Shown here piece after piece: positions 12,623 to 12,668 of a DNA stretch of 12,668 nt; position 1 is the stretch's first letter; every line of letters starts with the position of its first letter. The notes beneath the pieces were generated by a model. The model was not told the origin of the DNA and did not search any database. It worked only from the letters and a program-made list of their open reading frames with translations. The DNA comes from SKKY01 sp964622305. GTDB taxonomy: Bacteria > Bacillota > Peptococcia > Peptococcales > SKKY01. Location: the NCBI GenBank assembly GCA_964622305.1, contig CAZUPR010000042.1:1-12668 (forward strand), in the 5' to 3' direction. The translations under genes and the position numbers were made by a program.

Positions 12623-12660
12623 TAAAATTTGTATGTTGAGAAGGAAAGGAATGTAAGTAA

Positions 12661-12668
12661 ATGACCAT
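12661..12668 (+). CDS. Start of a further gene, cut by the window end
   Basis: An ATG followed by ACC lies 10 bases after the AGGAAAGGA-type site at 12642-12650. Only two complete codons are visible, so the product cannot be identified. In many Firmicutes glmU follows spoVG and might be expected nearby, but the two codons cannot test this. Confidence 0.35.

Overview
The window looks like a chromosomal segment of a low-GC Gram-positive anaerobe (Firmicutes: Clostridia or Halanaerobiales-like; the exact taxon cannot be fixed from sequence alone). The grounds are strong AGGAGG-type ribosome binding sites with frequent TTG/GTG starts, intrinsic terminators with long T-tracts, anaerobic-type cobalamin methyltransferases, a sigma-B/F-type sigma factor with its anti-sigma kinase, and the Gram-positive ispE-purR-spoVG neighbourhood. 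All convincing genes are on the + strand.

Region 1 (1-1950): a YjfB-family small motility-associated protein overlaps a small coiled-coil protein, and two terminators follow. Next comes about 360 bases without a credible gene, holding a degenerate foldback repeat. Then there is a promoter-driven orphan Phd/YefM-type antitoxin and a SprA-related putative metalloprotease, each with its own terminator.

Region 2 (1950-4830): cbiL and cbiH, two methyltransferases of corrin ring synthesis, are followed by an RsbW/SpoIIAB-like anti-sigma kinase and an alternative sigma factor. No anti-anti-sigma gene is present. A terminator closes the group.

Region 3 (4840-8620): a strong sigma-A-type promoter drives a polar amino-acid ABC importer (lipoprotein, then an intergenic terminator, then permease and ATPase). 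A perfect 60-base palindrome with no spacer sits between the ATPase stop codon and the ribosome binding site of a UraA-type uracil permease, which has its own UUCG-loop terminator.

Region 4 (8620-12668): ispE, a GntR/FCD regulator, purR and spoVG are followed by a two-gene (split) LysO lysine exporter and the first codons of a further gene. ispE carries a strikingly GC-rich in-frame insertion.

Most of the window is ordinary core metabolism and regulation. The observations most worth a second look are the 60-base palindrome, the GC-rich palindromic insertion inside ispE, the degenerate foldback element at 732-851, and the sigma/anti-sigma pair without an antagonist. I did not find convincing evidence of an undescribed multi-gene system.
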